19,354 nucleotides of DNA from Bryobacteraceae bacterium (GCA_014379815.1 JACMLA010000272.1:1-19354); one strand, 5' to 3'. Shown: positions 8,399-16,176, numbered from the stretch's first letter. Notes: generated by a model not told the origin, from the sequence alone. Made by a program: numbers and translations.

Positions 8399-9598
8399 TT
8401 AGTCGCCAAGGACAGCTGATTCCATCGTACGAACGGGAATTCGAGCGGGCATAGCATTTAACTCACGGGCCACAATCCGGTTCTCGATCAATTCACGGAT
8501 CCGTCGGAAGGTAATATCCCACGAGTTTTGCGCAAGGAAAGCGTCGCGCCGTTTGGCCCAGCTGGCGTCGTTCACGTCAACGGTCAGAGCGGCGTCGAGC
8601 TCAGCAGCAAATGCAGCCGGAGTGTCTGCGATGCGCACAAGGCGCTGCACGCCATAAGGACGTACCACGTCGGTGATGGATGTCGATACAACGGGTTTGC
8701 CAGACGCCAGATACTCAGGAGTCTTCGTTGGGCTGATGAAGCGAGTGGATTCGTTGTGAGCAAACGGCATCATCGCTGCGTCCCAGCCTCCGATGTATGA
8801 AGGAAGGTCCTTGTAAGACTTCCCGCCAAGGTAGTGAATGTTCGATCGTTGCGGCAGTGAGGCTAAGTCAATTTTCACGACCGGCCCAATCATGACGAAG
8901 TGCAGGTCAGGCCGAAGCTCTGCCACCTTGCCAAGCAGATCGACGTCCATGCGCTCATCGATCACACCAGCGAAACCGACACGGGGGTGAGGAATGGCGG
9001 CCTGGTCTTCAGGCTCCCCTGATGCGGTTCTTGCCTGGGCAAAGTGCGCATAGTCGATGCTGCTGGGGAAAGCGTGAAGATCGCTGTGGCGACCGACCTT
9101 GGCCTCGTACAGGCTCTGCCCCCCGGTGAAGACCAGATTCGCTCGCCTGAGCAATTCCGCTTCCCGGTCCTTCATTTCCTGCGGAGCACCTTTGAACGCT
9201 GACAGTTCGTCCATGCAATCGAAAACAGTGATTTCCGGCTTCAGGTGCGTCGAGAAAGACAGAGCCATCGGAGTGTAGTACCACAACACGTATTTCCGGA
9301 TATCCTGCTCCAGCAGTAAGTTGTTCAGCAGGAGCCTTTGAATGGTCTCGCAGGTGGCTGCGCTAAGTCCCTTTGGCATCTGGGGAACGACGATGTGCAC
9401 ACCTGTTTCCGGGCAGATTGAGTGGTTAATTCCAGGCACACCATCGGTCGGAACTGGCTCTTCGACAAAGAATACCCGGTGAGACCGCGCAAATCGACTG
9501 AGGAGATGTTGCGGTCGCTGGAAAACAAAACTCCAGCGAAGGTGAGACAGACACACAACATCCTGGGGGAGTGCGGATAATGCAGTTTTTTCAATCAT
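8399..9598 (-). CDS. GT-B glycosyltransferase (GT1/GT4-like)
   Basis: This 399-residue two-domain GT-B glycosyltransferase has an N-terminal domain beginning HLRWSFVFQRPQHLLSRFA (19-37), a signature of a recognised GT subgroup. It continues with YVLWYYTPM, TVFDCMDELSAF and NLVFTGGQSLYEAK. The C-terminal nucleotide-sugar-binding domain starts near PRVGFAGVIDERMD (205-218) and carries FVMIGP. The donor-site motif FISPTKTPEYLASGKPVVST (288-307) has its key Glu at E295. There is no membrane segment or signal peptide. The ATG has GAGGA eight bases upstream. Its place between a glycosidase-like gene and glf suggests it uses UDP-Galf or acts on a Galf-containing chain, but the sequence does not prove donor or acceptor. 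Confidence 0.85.
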   Translation of the reverse strand: MIEKTALSALPQDVVCLSHLRWSFVFQRPQHLLSRFARSHRVFFVEEPVPTDGVPGINHSICPETGVHIVVPQMPKGLSAATCETIQRLLLNNLLLEQDIRKYVLWYYTPMALSFSTHLKPEITVFDCMDELSAFKGAPQEMKDREAELLRRANLVFTGGQSLYEAKVGRHSDLHAFPSSIDYAHFAQARTASGEPEDQAAIPHPRVGFAGVIDERMDVDLLGKVAELRPDLHFVMIGPVVKIDLASLPQRSNIHYLGGKSYKDLPSYIGGWDAAMMPFAHNESTRFISPTKTPEYLASGKPVVSTSITDVVRPYGVQRLVRIADTPAAFAAELDAALTVDVNDASWAKRRDAFLAQNSWDITFRRIRELIENRIVARELNAMPARIPVRTMESAVLGD

Positions 9599-9632
9599 TG
9601 ATGTTTTCCTCAGTTCGATTTAGAAAGCGCGA

Positions 9633-10799
9633 TCAAGCATAAACTTCTTCCGTCTTCCAGCCGCGCCCGGAAGACTCCGTCAGTCCGTTGAATCTGGCTT
9701 GCTGCAATTTGAGCTCAACGGCCAGCGGACTATAGATTTCGCGGTGGCCCTCTGCGTTACAGTAGTCCCACAAACCGTTGTGACAATGGCGGTCATCAGC
9801 CCAGCCTGGATGATTCACGATTGGGTACAGGCACACACCGTGAACAGGCAGTCCGTGGTGGAGCGCAGTTTCGACCTCGTCGCAGACGTACGCCAACCAC
9901 TCGGGGCGCCTCGCGTCCTCGATACCCGTCTCCGCAATTAGCAGAGGGCGGCCATAGCGCGCGGCTACGCCTGCCAGCATTTGGTGAAGGGGCCGATACT
10001 TCGGATCGGACCGCTCAATAAATTTTCCTCCATAGCGCCATTGATTGTGAACGTAATAATTGCAGCCAATAACGTCGAGATATCTTAGATTTCCTCCAAG
10101 TTCCGGACATAAATAGCCGGCTAGCATATCGGTGCACTGGAATTGGGCTTCGCAGTACCCTTCTGCTTCCCGACGGCTCTCGTCACTTGCGGCTTCATCG
10201 CTGACGATGTTCACCAGCGGGTCAACTTGTAAGAAGCGCGCCTGGGGGATCTCATCCCGCACGGCTTCGATGCCCGCGATCGTGGCCCGGATCAGCTGCT
10301 TTTTGAACTCATCCCCGCGACCGTAACAAAATGGCGGAAAGAATCCCACCTCGGCACCGGCCCAGCACAAAAAAGAGGGCTCGTTGACCACCGTGAACCA
10401 GGGCTCGACATCGGTTTCGGAAGCAATAAAACGCGCTGCTGCGCCGCAAAATCGTCCAAAGGCATCTACAAAGCGCGAATCAAAGACGTCGATGTGCTCA
10501 GGCCAACCATAATGGAGGAGGTCCCAGATGACCTGCATTCCCGTTTTTTGCGCAGCTTTCACCAGCGGCAGCGCGCAGGAAAAGTCGAAATGCCCAGCTC
10601 TAGCCTCGATCAGATGCCATCGGAGACCGTCGCGACAGGAAAAAATCCCTGTTTCCACAAGGCGGCGGTAATCTTGCTCAGCAAACCGGTCATGAGCGGT
10701 GGCAGCGATTAAATCCAATCGCTTGCCGTTTTCTCGAGCGTGCGTCGAGCACTCAAAACCACCCAGGAAGAAACTTTGAAAAAGAAATTCCCTCAACAA
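9633..10799 (-). CDS. GH1-like (clan GH-A) glycoside hydrolase, TTG start
   Basis: This 388-residue TIM-barrel protein resembles a compact family-1 beta-glycosidase. The likely acid/base is E140 in WFTVVNEPSF and the likely nucleophile is E290 in LLIAETGIED. Barrel landmarks are FLGGFECSTH (11-20), GLRWHLIEARAGHFDF (58-73), VIWDLLHYGWPE (90-101) and IGCNYYVHNQW (244-254). It is shorter than typical GH1 enzymes (about 450). There is no signal peptide, so it should act in the cytoplasm, which is odd for a degradative enzyme. The start must be TTG at 10799: the frame is closed by TAG 18 bases upstream, the next ATG is at residue 88, and GGAG lies eight bases before the TTG. First gene of the GH-GT-glf cluster. 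Substrate unknown. Confidence 0.78.
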   Translation of the reverse strand: MLREFLFQSFFLGGFECSTHARENGKRLDLIAATAHDRFAEQDYRRLVETGIFSCRDGLRWHLIEARAGHFDFSCALPLVKAAQKTGMQVIWDLLHYGWPEHIDVFDSRFVDAFGRFCGAAARFIASETDVEPWFTVVNEPSFLCWAGAEVGFFPPFCYGRGDEFKKQLIRATIAGIEAVRDEIPQARFLQVDPLVNIVSDEAASDESRREAEGYCEAQFQCTDMLAGYLCPELGGNLRYLDVIGCNYYVHNQWRYGGKFIERSDPKYRPLHQMLAGVAARYGRPLLIAETGIEDARRPEWLAYVCDEVETALHHGLPVHGVCLYPIVNHPGWADDRHCHNGLWDYCNAEGHREIYSPLAVELKLQQARFNGLTESSGRGWKTEEVYA

Positions 10800-10980
10800 G
10801 CAAAAAGCTCCAGCCTATGATTGAAAATCAAATGGACCGGGCTACATTGCCCTGAACCTTTGTCCGCTCTATGAGACTCTGAAGCTTTCTAAATGTTTCG
10901 CCAGCTATTTACCTTTAAGTGTAACAACTCCTCCCGGTGAGCGTCTCTGAGCAAGATTTTACTTCGTCAGAACTACACTC
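10800..10980. other. Divergent intergenic region (181 bases)
   Basis: It separates the glycosidase (minus) and YihY-like (plus) starts. It contains the glycosidase ribosome site and a small inverted repeat TGATT-GAA-AATCA near 10818-10830. I see no clear -35/-10 pair, RNA gene or short ORF worth calling. Confidence 0.5.
10808..10811 (-). promoter_or_regulatory. Shine-Dalgarno GGAG supporting the TTG start of the glycosidase
   Basis: On the minus strand GGAG is followed by eight bases (CTTTTTGC) and then TTG at 10799. This decides the start, because no ATG or GTG is available before residue 88. Confidence 0.65.
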
Positions 10981-12006
10981 ATGAGGATCATCCAAACTAC
11001 CGGAGTGCCCGCCAGGCTTGACTGGCGTTCCCGCTGGCGGCGCATCACCAGCGTACGGCCACCGGAAATCAAAGATTTCATGCTGGAAGTTCTGAACTCG
11101 TGGAATGACCACCATGTACCAAGGCTGGGTGCTTCGGTAGCGTTCTACACCTTGCTCTCGCTGGCACCATTGCTGCTGATTGTTGTCGCCATTGCGGGTG
11201 CTGTGTTTGGCAGGGACGCCGCCGAAGGACAACTGGTGTGGCAAATTCAGGATCTGATCGGTACTGCAGGGGCGGAGACTGTTCAAAATCTTCTCCGCAC
11301 GACACAGCAGCCTGGAGCAGGCCTGATACCCTCGGTGATTGGTACCGCAGCCCTCGCGATTGGCGCAAGCTCGGCAGTATCGGAGTTGCGGGATGCGCTG
11401 AATGTTATCTGGTGTGTCCCTAAGCGCGAGAACTCTGGATTGCAAAGCATTCTGGAAATGCTGCGTGAAAAAGGCCTGGCATTCGCGACCGTACTTGGAA
11501 TTGGTTTTCTACTGCTGATTTCTCTGGCTGTGAATACAACCCTGGCGGCTGTCACCGACCGTTACCGGGGCTGGTTTCCGACTCTGCATTCCGGGATACT
11601 GCAGTGGGTAGACTTTATCGTCGCTTTTCTGGTAATTGCACTCCTTTTTGCCGTTATTTATAAATGGCTTCCCGATTTGCGGCTGGAGTGGGGCGATGTA
11701 ATTCCAGGCGCGATGATTACCGCCCTTCTGTTCAGCCTGGGTCGCTGGCTGATCGGACTGTATCTGGGTCGCGCCAGCTACGGCTCAGCCTACGGAGCCG
11801 CAGGTTCTCTCGTGGTTGTGCTTGTGTGGGTGTATTACTCGGCGCAAATCTTTTTCTTCGGCGCCGAGTTCACACGTGCATGGGCACAGAACTATGGCTC
11901 AAAGCCATGCGACAACCTGGGAAAGCATGTCCAGCTACCGGGTGCGGCAGATGGATTGGAACCCGACGATACGACCTCGTCCAATTCGCGGGTTCATCTT
12001 AGTTAG
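10981..12006 (+). CDS. YihY/BrkB (ribonuclease BN-like) family membrane protein
   Basis: This 341-residue inner-membrane protein has about six hydrophobic segments. The family signature RLGASVAFYTLLSLAPLLL is at about 48-66. It is followed by GLIPSVIGTAALAIGASSAVSELRDALNVIW (split over a helix and loop), LAFATVLGIGFLLLISLAV, WVDFIVAFLVIALLFAVIYKWLPD, WGDVIPGAMITALLFSLGRW and the end helix SLVVVLVWVYYSAQIFFFGAEFTRA. Despite the old RNase BN label, members are now regarded as transporter-like proteins of unclear substrate. The ATG at 10981 has no strong ribosome site. A second ATG at 11080 would leave only 14 residues before the signature, so the first is preferred. Stands alone; converges on the XRE-cupin gene. 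Confidence 0.9.
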   Translation: MRIIQTTGVPARLDWRSRWRRITSVRPPEIKDFMLEVLNSWNDHHVPRLGASVAFYTLLSLAPLLLIVVAIAGAVFGRDAAEGQLVWQIQDLIGTAGAETVQNLLRTTQQPGAGLIPSVIGTAALAIGASSAVSELRDALNVIWCVPKRENSGLQSILEMLREKGLAFATVLGIGFLLLISLAVNTTLAAVTDRYRGWFPTLHSGILQWVDFIVAFLVIALLFAVIYKWLPDLRLEWGDVIPGAMITALLFSLGRWLIGLYLGRASYGSAYGAAGSLVVVLVWVYYSAQIFFFGAEFTRAWAQNYGSKPCDNLGKHVQLPGAADGLEPDDTTSSNSRVHLS

Positions 12007-12033
12007 TTAGGCTTGGCTAAGCCCAGGGAGTCG

Positions 12034-12750
12034 TTACAGGCGGGGCGGTGTGGTAACGACCAAAGCCCTTGCCGAAGTTCGTCCCGAACCGCGATAGGAG
12101 TGCGGTTCCGCGGAATCGAAGTACACGCTGTCGCCCATCATCAGCGAGTGATCTTCATTCTGATAGTGGATGATCAGTGTGCCTTCCAGTACGTGGATAA
12201 ACTCAGCACCCTCGTGGTAGTGTTCCGTTACTTCTTCAGCAGTGCGCCGGGGAAACTCCGCCATATAAGCCTGCAAGCTCTTTTCCTGCGTAGAAAAAGC
12301 GAGGCACTCGAAGAAATAGTCCGGCTTCGGAGCGCTCGGGCGATCAGGAAACCGGATCCTGTCCTCAGCCCGAACGACCATGAAGGGCCGGCGCCGTTTA
12401 CGGTCGGCAAAAAAATGATCCAGACTGACATCAAAGACCATGGCTATCCGTGCCAGTGTCGCCAGTGTAGGAACCAGTTTTCCATTCTCGAGTTGCGACA
12501 GCATGGACGCCGAAAGGCCGGTATGCTTACCCAGATCTACCAGGGCGATCTTCTTTCGCATCCGGAGTTGCCGGATTTTTGGGCCAAGTTCGTAGGAAGA
12601 CAAAACCTTTCGGATCGTTGTCTCGCCGCTTTTGGTGTCACCTAACACTGCTTCATTGTCGCTTAAACGGCCAACAGCGGTTTTATCCTCACTGAAATGA
12701 CTTTCAGTAATCTCTGGAGCAATGTTCACCAGACTGCTATCGTCGTCCAT
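12034..12750 (-). CDS. XRE-family transcription regulator with C-terminal cupin domain
   Basis: This 238-residue protein has an unusual ~55-residue acidic N-terminal arm. An HTH_XRE domain follows (about 56-112: IRQLRMRKKIALVDLGKHTG, LSASMLSQLENGKLVPTLAT, LARIAMVFDVSLDHFF). A cupin_2 domain (about 158-235) carries TEHYHEGAEFIHVLEGTL, GDSVYFDSAEPHSY and potential metal or ligand histidines H177, H179 and H217. Such proteins usually sense a small molecule through the cupin and control neighbouring metabolic genes. The ATG has no clear Shine-Dalgarno, and a start inside the N-terminal arm is possible. It is divergent from the ECF sigma gene with only 38 bases between start codons, so the two may share control. 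Confidence 0.9.
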   Translation of the reverse strand: MDDDSSLVNIAPEITESHFSEDKTAVGRLSDNEAVLGDTKSGETTIRKVLSSYELGPKIRQLRMRKKIALVDLGKHTGLSASMLSQLENGKLVPTLATLARIAMVFDVSLDHFFADRKRRRPFMVVRAEDRIRFPDRPSAPKPDYFFECLAFSTQEKSLQAYMAEFPRRTAEEVTEHYHEGAEFIHVLEGTLIIHYQNEDHSLMMGDSVYFDSAEPHSYRGSGRTSARALVVTTPPRL

Positions 12751-12788
12751 AGAGGTTCGACCATTGGACTTCCAGAATAGAGACAGCG

Positions 12789-13409
12789 ATGCAAAACCAG
12801 AAGCAGATGGATCCGAAGATGCAATCCGATGAGGCTCTGGTCACCCTTGCGCAAAGCGGTGATAACCAGGCGTTTGCGGCGTTGTTGGAACGCCATTATG
12901 GTTCCTGCGAGAAGCTCGCATACTCGATCCTGCGAGACAGGCAGGATGCAGAAGATGAAGTGCAAAACGCCTCGTGGAAGGCTTTTGAACATATTGGCCA
13001 GTTCCAGAGAGATGCCAAATTTTCAACCTGGCTAACACGAATTGTAGTGAATCAATGCTTAATGCGGCTTCGCCAGACCAGGCGTTCCCGCTTGCTTTAC
13101 ATTGAAGATACGGTTACCGAAGACTCGCGACCCTTCGATCTGCCCTCGCCTACAGAATCGCCTGAGCAATCGATGGCCAAGTCGGAAGTGGCTGCGGTTC
13201 TGAAGCACGAAATAACACGCATTCCCCCGCTACTGCGGAATGTCTTTCTGCTGCGGGATGTGCAACAGATGCCGATGCAGGATGTTGCGGACAAACTCGG
13301 AATCTCCGTAGCAGCGGCAAAGTCCCGATTGCTGCGGGCACGCATGGAACTGCGTATCCGGCTGGAAAAGCACCAGGGACGCCTTGGCCCTGCTACCCTG
13401 CTGGCCTGA
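12789..13409 (+). CDS. ECF-type RNA polymerase sigma-70 factor
   Basis: This 206-residue ECF (group 4) sigma factor has region 2 at about 35-95, with YSILRDRQDAEDEVQNASWK (core binding and -10 recognition) and FSTWLTRIVVNQCLMRLR. A linker follows, and region 4 lies at about 140-195, with RIPPLLRNVFLLRDVQQMPM and the recognition helix DVADKLGISVAAAKSRLLRA. No anti-sigma gene lies beside it: upstream is the divergent XRE-cupin gene, and downstream a convergent gene whose end overlaps by 17 bases. The start may instead be one of the ATGs at 12807 or 12819, since none has a good ribosome site. Target promoters cannot be read from this window. Confidence 0.92.
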   Translation: MQNQKQMDPKMQSDEALVTLAQSGDNQAFAALLERHYGSCEKLAYSILRDRQDAEDEVQNASWKAFEHIGQFQRDAKFSTWLTRIVVNQCLMRLRQTRRSRLLYIEDTVTEDSRPFDLPSPTESPEQSMAKSEVAAVLKHEITRIPPLLRNVFLLRDVQQMPMQDVADKLGISVAAAKSRLLRARMELRIRLEKHQGRLGPATLLA

Positions 13410-13908
13410 CGCGAAACCGGGGCAAATGGCGGGAATCCCCGCTGGCCTCTGAGGTAACGCACGAACTTCCAAAGCGCTCCACGCAGAGCGCTTCCACCGC
13501 TGCTGTCAGTACACTGCCCGCGTCCGCCGTCGTTCCCCTGTCGTTCAGAAAGACCTCAAAATTATCGTGCTGGAACCGAAGGGCAGGCAACTCCTGCTCC
13601 AGGAGTTTTGCAGCGTTCGCGGCTTGGTCGTACGCAAATATCAGCTTGTCGATGGCGCTCCCGGATCTGGATGTTCTCTGGTTGTATAGAAAGCCCGGCT
13701 GCCCCTCGCGATTATCCACACTGAAGATGGCATCGTGGGCCACCAGCAGCACTCCGGGACCATCCGGCACATGCGCGTAGTCCGCAACGTCGATCAGGGT
13801 CCCTTCCAGAACATTCTCCCGAATCCACCTGTGAAAAATGGGTATGAGATCAGGCCACGGAACGCGAGTTCCCGGGACCGCAAACAGCTTGACGTTGATA
13901 TGGTCCAT
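13393..13908 (-). CDS. Conserved-looking protein of unknown function coupled to the siroheme reductase
   Basis: I do not recognise a named family. The 171 residues are soluble, without signal peptide or membrane segment. The first ~145 look like a compact alpha/beta domain: INVKLFAVPG, DLIPIFHRWIRENVLEG, LIDVADYAHVPDGPGVLLVA, a basic RTSRSGSAIDKLIFAYDQAA helix and LRFQHDNFEVFLNDRG. The last ~25 residues are Ser/Arg-rich and probably disordered; they run into the convergent sigma gene (17-base overlap). The ATG follows the reductase stop by three bases (TGA AGC ATG) with AAGG just before, so it is almost certainly translationally coupled to the nitrite/sulfite reductase. That context suggests a maturation, electron-transfer or substrate-related role, but nothing in it shows which. 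Confidence 0.72.
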   Translation of the reverse strand: MDHINVKLFAVPGTRVPWPDLIPIFHRWIRENVLEGTLIDVADYAHVPDGPGVLLVAHDAIFSVDNREGQPGFLYNQRTSRSGSAIDKLIFAYDQAANAAKLLEQELPALRFQHDNFEVFLNDRGTTADAGSVLTAAVEALCVERFGSSCVTSEASGDSRHLPRFRVRPAG

Positions 13909-13911
13909 GCT

Positions 13912-16176
13912 TCAGACCTTAACTGCGACTACACGGGATTCCACTAACAATTTCGCATAACAGGAGTGACAAGCTTCCAGAAACAGCTGGGCTTCCTCGA
14001 CTAACTGGTGCGCAAACTCGCTGTCGTAAGTTGCACTAACCTTCTCATGAGCGCTGAAGTAATATTGCGCAAACTTACCGCCCGCAAAGGGATCGAAGAA
14101 GATCTGCGTATCGTAAAACAGCTCCCGGAACTTCGATTCGATCGCGTCCCGCTGTTCCGGGAAACCTGGCACACGATAGCGGACCAGCGCCAGAGCTCCG
14201 TGCATCATGGAATCGTACGCCAGCGCCGCACCTTCGCCTACCGCGCCAGACTCCAGCTTTAGCTGGGCTTCAAACACTTCCCGCTCACAACCTGTCAGCG
14301 CAAACTCAGTAGGAGTGACAATTTCTCCGGCGCACTCGCCCTGGCCAAGATCACCCACGCTGTACTCCCGCGCATCGCCCCAATCCTGATAGAACGACCC
14401 ATCCACTTCGTGAGGCGGGACGACAGTCAAATCGTCCAGCATCTTCTTGCATTCGGCTTTTCCAATTCTCTTGATGAAGGATTGAAATGTCTCGTCTCCC
14501 GATCTTTCCGAGACGAAGCGGAGCGTCATGCGGTCCACCACTTCAGGAATTCGCTTAGATGGAATTGCTCCAATCGCGAGACCGTAGGATCCGGCATTCT
14601 CTGTCCACTGGCCACCGAGGACTACCTGAAAATGCGGCACCGCGTATCCGTTTTTTACACGGCTCATACCGTAGAAACCAAGGTCCGCGACATGATGTTG
14701 TCCGCAGGAATTGAAGCAGCCGCTGACCTTGATCCGAAGACCTCTGATGGCCTCGTCCAGTTCGTACCAGCGCTCGGTAAGGCGCATGCGTAGTTCGCCA
14801 GCAAGACCGCGGGAAGAAGAGATACCAAGCTTGCACGTGTCCGTTCCAGGGCACGAGACAACGTCGGTGATCGTACCCGCGCCAGGCAAGGCAAGTTTCG
14901 CCTTTTTCAGATCCGCATACAGCGCGGGCAGATCAGATTCACTAACCCAGCGGATGACCATGTTTTGTTCCACTGTGGTTCGAACGGTTTCCCGGGTATA
15001 TCTTCGGGCGATGTCCGCAAGCGATCGTAATTGATCGGCCGTGATGTCGCCAAGAGGCAGGGCCACGGTTATGGTGGCGTATCCGGACTGGCGCTGACCA
15101 TATACGTTGGTGTCGTACCACCTCTGGAAATCAGGGTCTGCGGCAGCGCTTTGAATCTGCAGAAACTCCGGCGCTCTCAGCGGCAGTTCTTCCGCTGTTC
15201 GCGCTTCTTCAATCCAGTCGGTCCAGCGTGGATCGAACGTCAGTGCGGCTCGCTCTTCCAGGACGACACGTCGGAACTCCTCGATCCCCAACTTACTAAC
15301 CACGAACTTCAGGCGGGCCGTGTTGCGGTTCTTCTTTTCCCCAAGCCGGGCGAAGACGCGACTAATTGCCTGCGCCAGCGGGAGCAATTCGTCTTCGGTA
15401 ACGAAATCAGAGAAGAGCTTGGCCTGCTGGGGAACGGTACCTAACCCGCCGCCAACATAGAGTTCAAAGCCACGCTGTCCATCACGCGTCATCGCAACCA
15501 GTCCGAGATCGTGAAGGCGGACCAGTCCGCAAGCTTCTTCGCGACAACCTGAGAAAGCAACTTTGAATTTTCTGCCAAAGTCCTGACAGTCGGGGTGCCC
15601 CAGTAAGAAGTAAGTCAGCGCTTTTGCGTAGGGTGTGACATCGAAGGCCTGCGTCCGGCAGACGCCGGCGATCGGACATGCTGTTACGTTTCGTACCGTG
15701 TTGCCGCAAGCTTCCCGTGTCGTGATTCCCACCGCAGCAAGGCGGCGCATCATCGCAGGCGTGTCTTCGATATGAACGAAGTGGAGTTGAAAATCCTGTC
15801 GGGTGGTTACGTGTGCGATGCCGTCTGAATACTCTTCCGCACATTCGGCCATTACTTCCAGCTGGGCCGCATCGATACCGCCGTAAGGGATCTTGATACG
15901 CTGCATTCCAGGCGCATCCCAGAGCGTTCCCGGGCCTTTTGTATTTAGGTCGGGATACTCGAGCTTGCGGCTTTGCACACCGTCATAGCGTTGTCCATTG
16001 TCATAACGCTGCCCATACGCGCCCCGGCGCAGGCGTGTTTCGGCAAAGACTTTATCTTCAATTTTTCCTTGCTTTTTTAGGGCAATCTCATTCTCGAAGA
16101 TGTCAAGTTCCCGCGCAAATGCTGGGGAGATCGAATCGGCAAGACGGACTTTCCATACGGAATTACTGGCTTTCAA
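13912..16176 (-). CDS. Assimilatory-type nitrite/sulfite reductase (siroheme, [4Fe-4S]) with C-terminal extension
   Basis: This 754-residue siroheme enzyme catalyses six-electron reduction of nitrite to ammonia or sulfite to sulfide. Two ferredoxin-like/siroheme repeats fill about 80-590. Cluster ligands C442, C448, C487 and C491 (CPGTDTC and GCFNSC) show the same spacing as in E. coli CysI (434, 440, 479, 483). Substrate-site residues match R126 (TTRQDFQ), R162 (TVRNVTA), and K203 and K205 (GRKFKV). Residues ~609-754 form an extra helical domain (FEAQLKLESGAVGEGAALAY, MMHGALALVRYR), possibly HEPN-like. The N-half also has C167/C173 and C211/C216. TTG start at 16176 with AAGGGA eight bases upstream; TAA at 16189-16191 closes the frame. 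It overlaps the upstream gene by TTGA. No nitrate reductase, ferredoxin or siroheme-synthesis gene is adjacent, so nitrite versus sulfite cannot be decided. Confidence 0.92.
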   Translation of the reverse strand: MKASNSVWKVRLADSISPAFARELDIFENEIALKKQGKIEDKVFAETRLRRGAYGQRYDNGQRYDGVQSRKLEYPDLNTKGPGTLWDAPGMQRIKIPYGGIDAAQLEVMAECAEEYSDGIAHVTTRQDFQLHFVHIEDTPAMMRRLAAVGITTREACGNTVRNVTACPIAGVCRTQAFDVTPYAKALTYFLLGHPDCQDFGRKFKVAFSGCREEACGLVRLHDLGLVAMTRDGQRGFELYVGGGLGTVPQQAKLFSDFVTEDELLPLAQAISRVFARLGEKKNRNTARLKFVVSKLGIEEFRRVVLEERAALTFDPRWTDWIEEARTAEELPLRAPEFLQIQSAAADPDFQRWYDTNVYGQRQSGYATITVALPLGDITADQLRSLADIARRYTRETVRTTVEQNMVIRWVSESDLPALYADLKKAKLALPGAGTITDVVSCPGTDTCKLGISSSRGLAGELRMRLTERWYELDEAIRGLRIKVSGCFNSCGQHHVADLGFYGMSRVKNGYAVPHFQVVLGGQWTENAGSYGLAIGAIPSKRIPEVVDRMTLRFVSERSGDETFQSFIKRIGKAECKKMLDDLTVVPPHEVDGSFYQDWGDAREYSVGDLGQGECAGEIVTPTEFALTGCEREVFEAQLKLESGAVGEGAALAYDSMMHGALALVRYRVPGFPEQRDAIESKFRELFYDTQIFFDPFAGGKFAQYYFSAHEKVSATYDSEFAHQLVEEAQLFLEACHSCYAKLLVESRVVAVKV
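15979..16014 (-). repeat. In-frame tandem hexapeptide duplication in the siroheme reductase
   Basis: Residues 55-60 (GQRYDN) and 61-66 (GQRYDG) are near-identical and encoded by two adjacent 18-base units that differ at several mostly silent sites. They sit in the arm before the first core domain. Confidence 0.7.

Noticed and set aside
9633..10799. Reading the glycosidase-like protein as a secreted cellulase or beta-glucosidase for biomass use
   Set aside because: There is no signal peptide, and the operon context is glycan synthesis (GT and glf), not sugar uptake.
10981..12006. Ribonuclease BN annotation
   Set aside because: The sequence is a multi-pass membrane protein of the YihY/BrkB family; the RNase BN label for this family is historical and was a misassignment.
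11999..12010. TTAGTTAGTTAG run at the end of the YihY-like gene
   Set aside because: Three 4-base units occur by chance often enough; at most it gives redundant stop codons.
12010..12023. Small inverted repeat GGCTT-GGCT-AAGCC as a terminator between convergent genes
   Set aside because: Only a 5-bp stem and no U-run on either strand; too weak to call.
12013..12645. 210-residue plus-strand open frame opposite the XRE-cupin gene
   Set aside because: The minus strand encodes clear HTH and cupin domains; the plus frame has no family likeness and no ribosome site.
13912..16176. Dissimilatory sulfite reductase (DsrAB)
   Set aside because: It is a single long chain with assimilatory CysI-like ligand spacing, and there are no dsr partner genes nearby, so the assimilatory-type call is better despite the extra cysteines.
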